From the NCBI GenBank assembly GCA_947311265.1, contig CAMZKQ010000056.1, positions 1-5,217 on the forward strand: a DNA stretch of 5,217 nucleotides, in the 5' to 3' direction. The notes beneath the pieces were generated by a model. It was given only the letters and a program-made list of their open reading frames with translations, was not told the origin of the DNA and did no database searches. The translations under genes were made by a program, and so were the position numbers. This stretch comes from an uncultured Chlorobiota bacterium (GTDB taxonomy: Bacteria > Bacteroidota > Bacteroidia > Bacteroidales > JAADGE01). Positions within the stretch are counted from its first letter, which is position 1, and every line of letters starts with the position of its first letter. This document shows positions 1 to 5,217 of the stretch, piece by piece.

Positions 1-1
1 C

Positions 2-1048
2 ACCCTTGATGTACAGGCAAGTACAATAACAGGTATTGTCGAAACCTACTGCGAAATTGCTTCGGTAAGCCCGCAAGTAACTTTCAAAAATAAAGGTACA
101 ACCGAACTCTCATCTTTAATGGTTTCATACCGTATTGATACAGGAACACCAGTAGTGTTCGAGTGGCAAGGAGCATTAGCAACAGGGGAATCTGCAACGG
201 TAACATTCCCAGAAATAACACTCACCGAAGGCGACCATACTCTTACAGCAGTAATTTACAACGCCAACCAATTGGTTGATGAAAATGCTGATAACGATAC
301 AAAAACATTCGATTATACTGTTGTTGATGGTGCTCTTTCATTACCAGTTACCGAAGGTTTTGAAGCCGGAGAACTACCCGTTTGCTGGTCGTACAGCGGC
401 ACCGATTGGGCATTTACGAGTGGGGGCAACCAAGGCTACCCAGCATCGGCACACAGCGGCGGAGTGAACGCCCTCTTTTACCATGGCGATTTTAGTACTG
501 ACGTATCTAAAATGCAAAGCTCTAAAATTGACTTTACAAACTACTCCACCGCCACACTCAAATTTTGGCACACCCAAACCGCATGGGACGGCGACCAAGA
601 CGAACTACGCATATACTACAGAAGCAGCGAAGCTGCCCTTTGGACGCTACTTACTGAATATACTGGGAATATTACTTCATGGAAAGAAGAAACCATAGAA
701 CTGCCCAACCTATCGGCCGATTATTATATCGCCTTTGAGGCCACAGGGCAATATGGGCGTGGCGTTGCCTTAGATGATATTTTAATACAAGGGCTATCGA
801 ATATAGGAGTACCAAGCATCGCAAAAAATATTAAAGTGTACCCCAACCCCTCAAAAGGAGTATTCTCAATAGAAATACCAGCACAATTTGATATTGCCGT
901 AACAGATATTTCAGGCAAAGTCATTTTAAACGCTACCCAAAAAGAAAATAAGGCAACTATAGACCTATCTAGCTTTGGTGCAGGTATCTACTTTTTGCAA
1001 GTAAAAACTCAAAATAATATCTTTACAGAAAAAATTATAATAGAATAG
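2..1048 (+). CDS. Secreted protein, C-terminal part, with CARDB-like, choice-of-anchor J-like and T9SS sorting domains
   Basis: The reading frame is open from the first bases of the window, so the N-terminus and any signal peptide lie upstream; 348 residues are visible. The ATG at 119 is internal, because the frame continues upstream with protein-like sequence. Visible residues about 1-108 resemble a CARDB/Ig-like beta module (alternating hydrophobics, 'DENADND' before the last strand). Residues about 115-262 look like a choice-of-anchor J / cleaved-adhesin jelly-roll: 'EGFEAGELP' at 118-126, 'KFWHTQTAWDGDQDELRIYY' in the middle, and 'VALDDILI' at 255-262. Residues about 276-348 form a type IX sorting domain, with 'VYPNPSKG' at 279-286, 'DISGK' and a final 'EKIIIE'. 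In this family the C-terminal domain directs export through the T9SS and is usually cleaved on the surface. The catalytic or binding part, if any, is missing, so the activity is unknown; a protease or an adhesin is possible. It ends 131 nt before rplY with no visible terminator and is probably a separate unit. Confidence 0.9.
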   Translation, partial: TLDVQASTITGIVETYCEIASVSPQVTFKNKGTTELSSLMVSYRIDTGTPVVFEWQGALATGESATVTFPEITLTEGDHTLTAVIYNANQLVDENADNDTKTFDYTVVDGALSLPVTEGFEAGELPVCWSYSGTDWAFTSGGNQGYPASAHSGGVNALFYHGDFSTDVSKMQSSKIDFTNYSTATLKFWHTQTAWDGDQDELRIYYRSSEAALWTLLTEYTGNITSWKEETIELPNLSADYYIAFEATGQYGRGVALDDILIQGLSNIGVPSIAKNIKVYPNPSKGVFSIEIPAQFDIAVTDISGKVILNATQKENKATIDLSSFGAGIYFLQVKTQNNIFTEKIIIE

Positions 1049-1069
1049 CGGACAAGCCAAAAAAATATT

Positions 1070-1077
1070 TATCTTTG
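1070..1077 (+). promoter_or_regulatory. Bacteroidota-type -7 promoter box upstream of rplY
   Basis: TATCTTTG matches the Bacteroidota sigma -7 consensus TAnnTTTG at every fixed position. It lies 21 nt after the stop codon of the upstream secreted-protein gene, and transcription would start near 1082-1085, giving rplY a leader of roughly 95-100 nt. No good -33 TTG element is seen about 20 nt further upstream; that position falls on the end of the preceding gene. This is the best promoter candidate in the window and probably serves rplY-pth-hslR-DUF4924. Confidence 0.5.
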
Positions 1078-1086
1078 TCGCCGAAA

Positions 1087-1151
1087 AATTATATAATTAT
1101 AATGTGTGATGGAAAATGGGTGCTTTTTCTTAACGATTAATTTTTACACCC
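1087..1151 (+). promoter_or_regulatory. Possible structured 5' leader of rplY
   Basis: The stretch between the -7 box and rplY contains a 12-bp palindrome (AATTATATAATT, 1087-1098) and an inverted repeat GGGTG (1118-1122) / CACCC (1147-1151) enclosing 24 nt. Inside that loop is a small TTAA-cga-TTAA inverted repeat (1130-1140). The GGGTG/CACCC pair is the only G/C-rich block in an otherwise A/T-rich leader. Ribosomal protein leaders are often autoregulatory, so a role in L25 feedback is conceivable, but the stem is only 5 bp and this is inference. I do not recognise it as a known leader family. Confidence 0.25.
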
Positions 1152-1179
1152 TATTTGAGTAACACAAAAAATAATACCA

Positions 1180-1794
1180 ATGAAAAGAATTGAAATTGCT
1201 GCCAAAGGCAGAACCGAGTTAGGAAAAAAAGCAACAAAACAGCTTAGAAAAGAACTGCAAGTACCTTGCGTAGTATATGGCATGGGCGAAAACATACACT
1301 TTTATGCCCACGAAAACGATTTTAGGCATTTAGTTTATACCCCCAACGAGTACATCGTAGCTTTAAATATTGATGGAACAGAGAAACTAGCCATTATGCA
1401 AGAAATTCAATTTCACCCAGTTACAGATAAAATTATACATATCGATTTTCGAGAAGTAAACGAAGATAAAGAAGTGAAATTTAAAATCCCCGTAGAGCTT
1501 ACTGGCTTTGCAGTAGGTGTACAAGCTGGTGGTAAATTGCAAACACTTAGCAGAAAACTAAGAGTACAAGGGCTAATAGGAAATTTCCCTGATAGACTTA
1601 CTATTGATGTTACCAACTTGGCCTTAGGGAAAAGTATCAAAATTAGTGAGTTGGGTTTTGAAAACATTACACTTTTAGATGCCCCAAACTCTGTTGTATG
1701 CTCAGTTAAATTAACAAGAGCCGCCAAAGGTGCTGCAACCGATGAAGAGGGTATAGAAGGAGAAGGAGAAGCTACTGAAGAAACAGAAGCATAA
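1180..1794 (+). CDS. rplY: 50S ribosomal protein L25/general stress protein Ctc (bL25)
   Basis: The 204-residue product is a two-domain L25 of the TL5/CTC type. The N-terminal L25 domain (about 1-92) starts 'MKRIEIAAKGRTELGKKATK' and carries the typical 'VPCVVYG' (28-34) and 'HPVTDKIIHIDF' (79-90), the part that binds 5S rRNA in the central protuberance of the large subunit. The C-terminal TL5 beta domain (about 95-180) includes 'KIPVELTG', 'LRVQGL' near 127-132 and 'ALGKSIKISEL'. It ends in an acidic tail (about 188-204, mostly Glu), common in Bacteroidota L25 and longer than the one-domain enterobacterial protein. The ATG at 1180 places the family N-terminus correctly; the bases before it are A-rich with no Shine-Dalgarno motif. 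It is first in a tight cluster, with pth starting 7 nt after its stop. The L25-Pth order is also seen in Firmicutes (ctc-spoVC in B. subtilis). Confidence 0.97.
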   Translation: MKRIEIAAKGRTELGKKATKQLRKELQVPCVVYGMGENIHFYAHENDFRHLVYTPNEYIVALNIDGTEKLAIMQEIQFHPVTDKIIHIDFREVNEDKEVKFKIPVELTGFAVGVQAGGKLQTLSRKLRVQGLIGNFPDRLTIDVTNLALGKSIKISELGFENITLLDAPNSVVCSVKLTRAAKGAATDEEGIEGEGEATEETEA

Positions 1795-1801
1795 TTAATA
1801 G

Positions 1802-2437
1802 ATGAAGTATTTAATAATCGGACTAGGCAACCCGGGAGCAGAATATGCGAATACTCGCCATAATATAGGATTTAAAATACTGGACGCTCTTGCCGAAGCG
1901 TCCAGTATTGTTTTTAGGAGCGAACGACTTGCCCAAAAAGCAGAACTCAAATTCAAAGGGCGAAAACTTATCCTGATAAAGCCCACAACCTACATGAACC
2001 TTAGTGGAAAGGCAGTAAATTACTGGCTACAGAAAGAAAAAATTACCATTGAAAATCTCTTTGTACTAGTGGACGATATTGCCCTACCTTTTGGTACAAT
2101 CCGTATCAAGCAAAAAGGCAGCGATGGTGGGCACAACGGGCTAGCAGATATTGCAGCTACGCTGCAAACGGCAAATTATAACCGCCTCCGCTTTGGCGTA
2201 GGCAGCGATTTCGGAAAAGGACGGCAAGTCGATTACGTCCTTGGCAACTGGGACGAAAATGAAGAAAAATATTTACCCAAAAGAATAACAAAAGCCATCG
2301 GGGCAATCAAAAATTTTGCTACCGTAGGTATTGCCCGAACCATGAATTTTTCTAACGAAAAATTTGACATTAAAAAGCAAATCCTAAAAGATACTGCCAC
2401 AGAACAAGACAAAACAATTAAGCCAGAAAATGAGTAA
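1802..2437 (+). CDS. pth: Peptidyl-tRNA hydrolase (Pth1 type)
   Basis: This 211-residue enzyme hydrolyses the ester bond of peptidyl-tRNA that has dropped off ribosomes, recycling tRNA in the cytoplasm. The Pth signatures are intact: 'GLGNPG' with Asn10, 'NTRHNIGF' with the catalytic His20 and Asn21, 'KPTTYMNLSGKAV' with Asn66, the Asp91-Asp92 pair that holds the catalytic His, and 'GSDGGHNGL' (106-114) with His111 and Asn112, followed by 'RLRFGVG'. The body matches family length; the last 20 or so residues form a Lys/Asp/Glu-rich tail beyond the usual 185-195. The start at 1802 gives the canonical N-terminus, 7 nt after the rplY stop. The 3' end overlaps the next gene by 8 nt (ATGAGTAA), which suggests coupled translation. 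A strong inverted repeat lies inside the coding region (see 1876-1915). Confidence 0.98.
   Translation: MKYLIIGLGNPGAEYANTRHNIGFKILDALAEASSIVFRSERLAQKAELKFKGRKLILIKPTTYMNLSGKAVNYWLQKEKITIENLFVLVDDIALPFGTIRIKQKGSDGGHNGLADIAATLQTANYNRLRFGVGSDFGKGRQVDYVLGNWDENEEKYLPKRITKAIGAIKNFATVGIARTMNFSNEKFDIKKQILKDTATEQDKTIKPENE
1876..1915 (+). repeat. Perfect 13-bp inverted repeat plus T-tract inside pth (terminator-like)
   Basis: The left arm AATACTGGACGCT (1876-1888) and right arm AGCGTCCAGTATT (1897-1909) are exact reverse complements around an 8-nt loop (CTTGCCGA). The right arm runs directly into GTTTTT (1910-1915). On RNA this gives a 13-bp stem followed by a U-rich tract, the form of an intrinsic terminator, about 75-115 nt into the pth reading frame. 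It encodes Pth residues 25-38, where the protein sequence looks ordinary. The repeat is certain. Whether it attenuates transcription of pth and the genes behind it, affects RNA stability, or is chance is not known. Confidence 0.7.
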
Positions 2438-2813
2438 CTTAAACGATAACGTTAGGATTGATAAATATTTATGGTCGGTACGCCTGTTTAAAACAAGAAG
2501 CCTTGCGGCAGAAGCTTGCAAAAAAAACAGAGTATTAATTAACGATGTTACTGTAAAAAGCTCACGAGTAATAAAAGTGGGAACAGAATTTTCGATAAAA
2601 CAGCCCCCAATAATAAAATCCTACCGAATAATACAAACACTCGGCAAGCGAGTAGGTGCAAAATTAGTCGCCGATTATTTGGAAGATATAACTTCTGCCG
2701 ACGAACTCGAAAAATTAGAACTGATTAAAAATTCGTACTCTGGCATAAGAGACAGGGGAGCAGGACGACCTACAAAAAGAGACCGTAGGGATATTAAAAA
2801 ATTCATAGAATAA
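2430..2813 (+). CDS. hslR: S4-domain RNA-binding protein, Hsp15 (HslR/RqcP-like)
   Basis: This 127-residue basic protein has an N-terminal S4 RNA-binding domain (about 9-55): 'RIDKYLWSVRLFKTRSLA' is the family opening, and 'VLINDVTVKSS' is the turn that packs on RNA. The C-terminal extension ends in 'GRPTKRDRR' (112-120), the conserved tail of Hsp15 proteins. In E. coli, Hsp15 binds free 50S subunits that still carry a nascent chain on tRNA; the related B. subtilis RqcP (YabO) assists alanine-tail elongation in ribosome quality control. The ATG at 2430 lies inside the end of pth (8-nt overlap), so ribosomes finishing pth may reinitiate here, tying production of the two peptidyl-tRNA-handling proteins together. 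Assignment to the family is firm. Whether it acts like Hsp15 or like RqcP cannot be told from sequence alone. Confidence 0.92.
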   Translation: MSNLNDNVRIDKYLWSVRLFKTRSLAAEACKKNRVLINDVTVKSSRVIKVGTEFSIKQPPIIKSYRIIQTLGKRVGAKLVADYLEDITSADELEKLELIKNSYSGIRDRGAGRPTKRDRRDIKKFIE

Positions 2814-2822
2814 ATTTAAGGA

Positions 2823-3371
2823 ATGTTTATAGCACAACAGAAGAAAAAAGAAAATATTGCGGAATATGTGCTTTATATGTGGCATATCGAAGATGCTTTG
2901 CGTAGTTTAGAGCATGATATTCATAAAGTTGTGGCACACATTATTAAAAAGCAGAACCTTACTACCGAGCAAAAAGCACAGCTGCACCAATGGTACACCA
3001 ACCTAATTGAAATGGCAGAGCTCGAAAATGTAAAAGAAAAAGGACACCTACAAATTATAAAAAATATTACGGGCGATATTACAGACTTGCACCTTACCCT
3101 CCTGAAAATGCCCGAACAGGAAGAGTATAAGAAAATCTATGCCGCTGCACTTCCACACCTACAAGCCCTTGAAAAAAAACTTTCGGGCACTACACAAAAC
3201 GAAACAGAAGTTGCCCTTAGTGGCTTATATGGCATAATGTTGCTGCGAATGCAGCAAAAAAAAGTAAGCGATGAAACGCTAATGGCTGCCAAAACATTTA
3301 CTAATATGCTCACCTTCCTCTCCAAAATGTACGCCAAACGAGAAGAAAAACCCGAAGACTTTATTTTATAA
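2823..3371 (+). CDS. DUF4924 family protein of unknown function
   Basis: The 182-residue product begins 'MFIAQQKKKENIAEYVLYMW', which I recognise as the start of the DUF4924 family, known mainly from Bacteroidota. It appears almost wholly alpha-helical, soluble and charged, with no signal peptide, membrane segment or cysteine. The conserved-looking blocks are the N-terminal 'NIAEYVLYMWHIED' (11-24), a helix around 'KEKGHLQI' (71-78), and 'LSGLYGIMLLRMQQKKVSDE' (132-151). It starts 9 nt after the stop of the Hsp15-like gene, so it is probably cotranscribed with rplY-pth-hslR. AAGGA sits directly against the ATG, too close for normal Shine-Dalgarno use. No function is known to me. Its place behind two peptidyl-tRNA/50S factors makes a ribosome-linked role worth considering, but that rests only on position. 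Confidence 0.88.
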   Translation: MFIAQQKKKENIAEYVLYMWHIEDALRSLEHDIHKVVAHIIKKQNLTTEQKAQLHQWYTNLIEMAELENVKEKGHLQIIKNITGDITDLHLTLLKMPEQEEYKKIYAAALPHLQALEKKLSGTTQNETEVALSGLYGIMLLRMQQKKVSDETLMAAKTFTNMLTFLSKMYAKREEKPEDFIL

Positions 3372-3391
3372 ACTGCCCCTATTTTAGATGT

Positions 3392-3426
3392 GTTTTTAAG
3401 AAAACGGCTAAAAAAAATGACGTTTT
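3392..3426 (+). terminator. Weak candidate terminator after the DUF4924 gene
   Basis: AAAACG (3401-3406) and CGTTTT (3421-3426) can pair around a 14-nt A-rich loop, 29 nt after the DUF4924 stop. The same AAAAC can instead pair with the GTTTT at 3392-3396. The stems are short and A/T-rich, and the T-run is part of the arm, so this is weak. It is listed because it is the best candidate for the end of the operon. Confidence 0.25.
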
Positions 3427-3613
3427 AAGATCCCATTTTTAAAAGGCGAGAGCTTATTTTTTGTATCTAACAATAAAAAGCCAAGATAAAACCATGTTAT
3501 CGAAATTTTGCCTCGCTTAAAGTTTGTCTTTAAAATACTGATTATTAAACAGTTTGCTAAATCCTAGAAAAAACAGTGATTATCCAAAATAAAAGGCATC
3601 AAACCCCCATAAA

Positions 3614-3645
3614 ATTAGTCTAATCCAAACCTTTTTTGTAATTTG
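3614..3645 (+). promoter_or_regulatory. Weak candidate promoter/operator of the YqiJ-like gene
   Basis: TAATTTG (3639-3645) resembles TAnnTTTG with a one-base spacer and would give a leader of about 25 nt to the ATG at 3678. The perfect 11-bp palindrome ATTAGTCTAAT (3614-3624) lies where a -33 element or an operator could sit. Neither is a full consensus match. Confidence 0.22.
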
Positions 3646-3677
3646 CAAGTAAGAAAAACACACTGAAACTGCACATT

Positions 3678-4331
3678 ATGAAAGAGCTTTTAGAATACTC
3701 ATTCTCGACAATAAATATAATCCCCACAGGCTTACTTATATTTATACTCCTTTATTGGCTCATCGTAATATTGGGGTTCATAGGCACAGACGCCATTGAT
3801 GTTGATTTAGATATTGATGCAAATGTGGATATGGACGTTGATGTTGATACAGACATTGACGTAGATGCAGGCGGGGCAAATATATTTATTTCTGCCCTCG
3901 ATTTTTTTAATGTAGGCAGAGTTCCACTAATGGTTCTACTTAGCTTTATAGCCTTGCCACTATGGTTTATAGTACTTAACGTAAATGATTTTTTAGGCAT
4001 CGAAACATTTGCACTAGCAGCCGCTTTACTAATTCCAGAATTTTTTATAAGTCTGCTTATTGCAAAAATTTTAACCAACCCACTAGCCAAAATGTTTAAA
4101 AAAATAGATACTGAAACAGGAACCCCCACCGACTTTACAGGAAAAATTGCAGAAGTAAGAGTTTGGCTAGATAAAACCTCCGACGGGCAAATAGCACTGG
4201 ACCACAAAGGAGCAACAGTTGTACTTACAGCACGCTCAATCAAAAATAGAATAGAACAAAATAAAAAAGTGCTTATCATAGATTATATCGAAAAAGAACA
4301 ACATTATATTGTCGAAGAATTTAATGATTAA
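3678..4331 (+). CDS. YqiJ/NfeD-like membrane protein with C-terminal OB-fold, flotillin partner
   Basis: The 217-residue protein has a first membrane segment at about 13-35 and an extremely Asp-rich loop (38-63). Two further hydrophobic segments follow at about 80-101 and 108-131, then a soluble C-terminal domain (about 150-217) with short beta strands ('GKIAEVRVWL', 'GQIALDH', 'KVLIIDYIE', 'HYIVEEF') that fits the OB-fold of YqiJ/NfeD proteins. Such proteins are commonly encoded beside a flotillin and are thought to work with it in membrane microdomains. The next gene is a flotillin, 86 nt downstream, which supports the call. The start has no Shine-Dalgarno motif. Bases upstream are the noncoding spacer, so this is likely the first gene of its unit. 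The family call rests on layout and neighbour as well as residues; the exact biochemical role is not established. Confidence 0.83.
   Translation: MKELLEYSFSTINIIPTGLLIFILLYWLIVILGFIGTDAIDVDLDIDANVDMDVDVDTDIDVDAGGANIFISALDFFNVGRVPLMVLLSFIALPLWFIVLNVNDFLGIETFALAAALLIPEFFISLLIAKILTNPLAKMFKKIDTETGTPTDFTGKIAEVRVWLDKTSDGQIALDHKGATVVLTARSIKNRIEQNKKVLIIDYIEKEQHYIVEEFND
3798..3866 (+). repeat. Alternating Asp-X repeat in the YqiJ-like protein
   Basis: From residue 41 to 63 every odd position is Asp except Asn49, giving 11 Asp in 23 residues, with Val, Leu, Ile, Ala, Met or Thr between. At DNA level this is an imperfect GAY-NNN hexamer repeat with varied codons (GAT and GAC, GTT/GTA, ATT/ATG/ACA), so it is not a freshly expanded identical repeat. 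It lies in the loop between the first and second membrane segments. The amphipathic beta-like pattern puts all carboxylates on one face, which could bind cations. Confidence 0.85.
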
Positions 4332-4417
4332 AACTGAATAGACTTCTCAAAGAATAACATTATTACAAAAAAACAACATCTAAAAATAAATACTAATTCT
4401 AAAATAAAAATAACACT

Positions 4418-5217
4418 ATGACACATTTGCACTCCATCTTTACCCCTGAAATTATAGGCGGTATCCTCGACTCATCAGCCGTTGTAATTACAGGTTTAAT
4501 CGTTTTTGTACTACTGGGGCTACTTATAGTAATCGCCAAATGGTACAAAAAACCAATACACGGAAGGGCACTAGTAAAAACTGGGCAAGGCGGCACAAAA
4601 GTAGCTTTCGATACCGGTTTTATGGTAATCCCAGTACTGCATCGGCTGGAAACAATGGATATTACACTCAAAACCATCACCATTTCCAGGATTGGGCAAG
4701 ACGGACTTATCTGTAAAGACAATATGCGGGCAGATATAAAAGTAGCCTTTTTCGTTAGAGTAAACAACACCGTAAAAGACGTTACCGACGTCGCCTTTTC
4801 CATCGGCTGCGAACGAGCATCACGCAAAGAAACATTAGAAACCCTTTTCGATGCAAAATTTTCCGAAGGATTAAAAACCGTTGGTAAAAAAACAAACTTT
4901 GTCGATTTGTACAACGAACGCAATGAGTTTAAAAAAGCAATTATCGGCACAATTGGTAAAGATTTAAACGGTTACCTTTTAGAAGATTGTGCAATTGATT
5001 ATTTAGAGCAAACACCACTTTCGGCTTTAAAGCAAGATAATATTTTAGATGCAGAAGGTATCAAAAAAATTATCGAACTAACTTCCACACAACAAATTTT
5101 AGCCAACAAAATTGAAAATGATAAAGATAAAACCATCAAAAAACAAGACGTTGAGGCAGGAGAAACTATCCTAGAATACGAAAAGCAACTGGCACAAAAA
5201 GAAGAAACACAGAAAAA
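4418..5217 (+). CDS. Flotillin family (SPFH/PHB domain) protein, 3' end missing
   Basis: The frame from the ATG at 4418 stays open to the window edge, giving 266 visible residues. A short N-terminal stretch precedes a membrane segment at about 21-41 ('VVITGLIVFVLLGLLIVIA'), followed by 'KWYKKP', 'GRALVKTGQGGTKV' (49-62) and an SPFH/PHB domain to about 210. Within it 'ISRIGQDGLICKDNMRADIK' and the following 'VAFFVRV' are characteristic of flotillins of the YqiK/FloT type. From about 215 the sequence becomes Lys/Glu/Gln-rich, the start of the coiled-coil stalk with which flotillins oligomerise; the rest lies outside the window. Flotillins scaffold ordered membrane domains. It follows the OB-fold membrane partner by 86 nt of A-rich sequence with no Shine-Dalgarno motif or terminator, so cotranscription is likely. 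It resembles E. coli YqiK by arrangement, but I leave the symbol blank. Confidence 0.93.
   Translation, partial: MTHLHSIFTPEIIGGILDSSAVVITGLIVFVLLGLLIVIAKWYKKPIHGRALVKTGQGGTKVAFDTGFMVIPVLHRLETMDITLKTITISRIGQDGLICKDNMRADIKVAFFVRVNNTVKDVTDVAFSIGCERASRKETLETLFDAKFSEGLKTVGKKTNFVDLYNERNEFKKAIIGTIGKDLNGYLLEDCAIDYLEQTPLSALKQDNILDAEGIKKIIELTSTQQILANKIENDKDKTIKKQDVEAGETILEYEKQLAQKEETQK

Larger units (their letters stand above)
3372..3677 (+). other. 306-nt AT-rich intergenic spacer
   Basis: No protein-like reading frame, tRNA or known RNA is visible here. The stretch holds short inverted repeats only: GTTTT/AAAAC (3392-3405), AAAACG/CGTTTT (3401-3426), TTAAAG/CTTTAA (3517-3533) and ATTAG-t-CTAAT (3614-3624). 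There are several near misses to the TAnnTTTG -7 box with the spacer one base off: 3455-3463, 3518-3526 and 3639-3645. It most likely carries the end of the translation operon transcript and the promoter of the flotillin module. Confidence 0.6.

Noticed and set aside
119..121. ATG at 119 as the start of the first gene
   Set aside because: The same frame is open to the window edge and encodes beta-domain sequence upstream, so this Met is internal to a truncated gene.
1413..1727. 104-codon minus-strand frame opposite rplY
   Set aside because: It overlaps the conserved TL5 domain of L25 and shows no recognisable protein features of its own.
1757..1772. GAAGGAGAAGGAGAAG as a strong Shine-Dalgarno site for pth
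   Set aside because: It lies 29-45 nt upstream of the pth ATG, too far away, and is explained by the Glu/Gly-rich acidic tail of L25.
3372..3677. Possible small gene or noncoding RNA in the spacer
   Set aside because: There is no convincing reading frame, full promoter match or strong hairpin; only short A/T-rich inverted repeats are seen.
3752..4279. 175-codon open frame on the minus strand opposite the YqiJ-like gene
   Set aside because: The translation is Ser/Thr-rich low-complexity sequence caused by the antisense of the Asp repeat and membrane segments. The + strand frame has coherent domain structure.
4399..4950. 183-codon open frame on the minus strand opposite the flotillin
   Set aside because: It is an antisense shadow; the + strand encodes a clear SPFH protein over the same bases.

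Overview
The window comes from an AT-rich member of the Bacteroidota. Three things point there: a type IX secretion (Por) C-terminal sorting domain on the first protein, a TAnnTTTG-type -7 promoter box before the ribosomal protein gene, and start codons preceded by A-rich sequence instead of well-placed Shine-Dalgarno motifs. A DUF4924-family protein, which I know mainly from this phylum, agrees. I cannot assign a genus. All genes read on the + strand.

Region 1 (1-1048) is the 3' part of a large secreted or surface protein: a CARDB-like Ig-type module, a choice-of-anchor J / cleaved-adhesin-like beta-sandwich, and the T9SS sorting domain. Region 2 (about 1070-3371) is a compact translation cluster: rplY (ribosomal protein L25/CTC), pth (peptidyl-tRNA hydrolase), an Hsp15-like S4-domain RNA-binding protein, and a DUF4924 protein. 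The junctions are +7, -8 and +9 nt, so one transcript is likely, probably starting from the -7 box at 1070-1077. The logic is handling of peptidyl-tRNA and stalled large subunits: L25 binds 5S rRNA, Pth cleaves peptidyl-tRNA, and Hsp15/RqcP-type proteins bind 50S subunits that still carry peptidyl-tRNA. The role of the DUF4924 protein is unknown.

Region 3 (3372-3677) is a 306-nt noncoding, very AT-rich spacer with weak hairpins and weak promoter-like elements. Region 4 (3678-5217) holds a YqiJ/NfeD-like membrane protein with an OB-fold tail, followed after 86 nt by a flotillin (SPFH family) that runs off the window. This is the familiar pairing of an OB-fold membrane partner with a flotillin, a membrane-organising module.

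I see no mobile element, CRISPR array, tRNA, rRNA or clear new defence-type system. The most noteworthy non-gene signals are a perfect 13-bp inverted repeat followed by a T-rich tract inside the pth coding sequence, and a strictly alternating Asp tract in the YqiJ-like protein.
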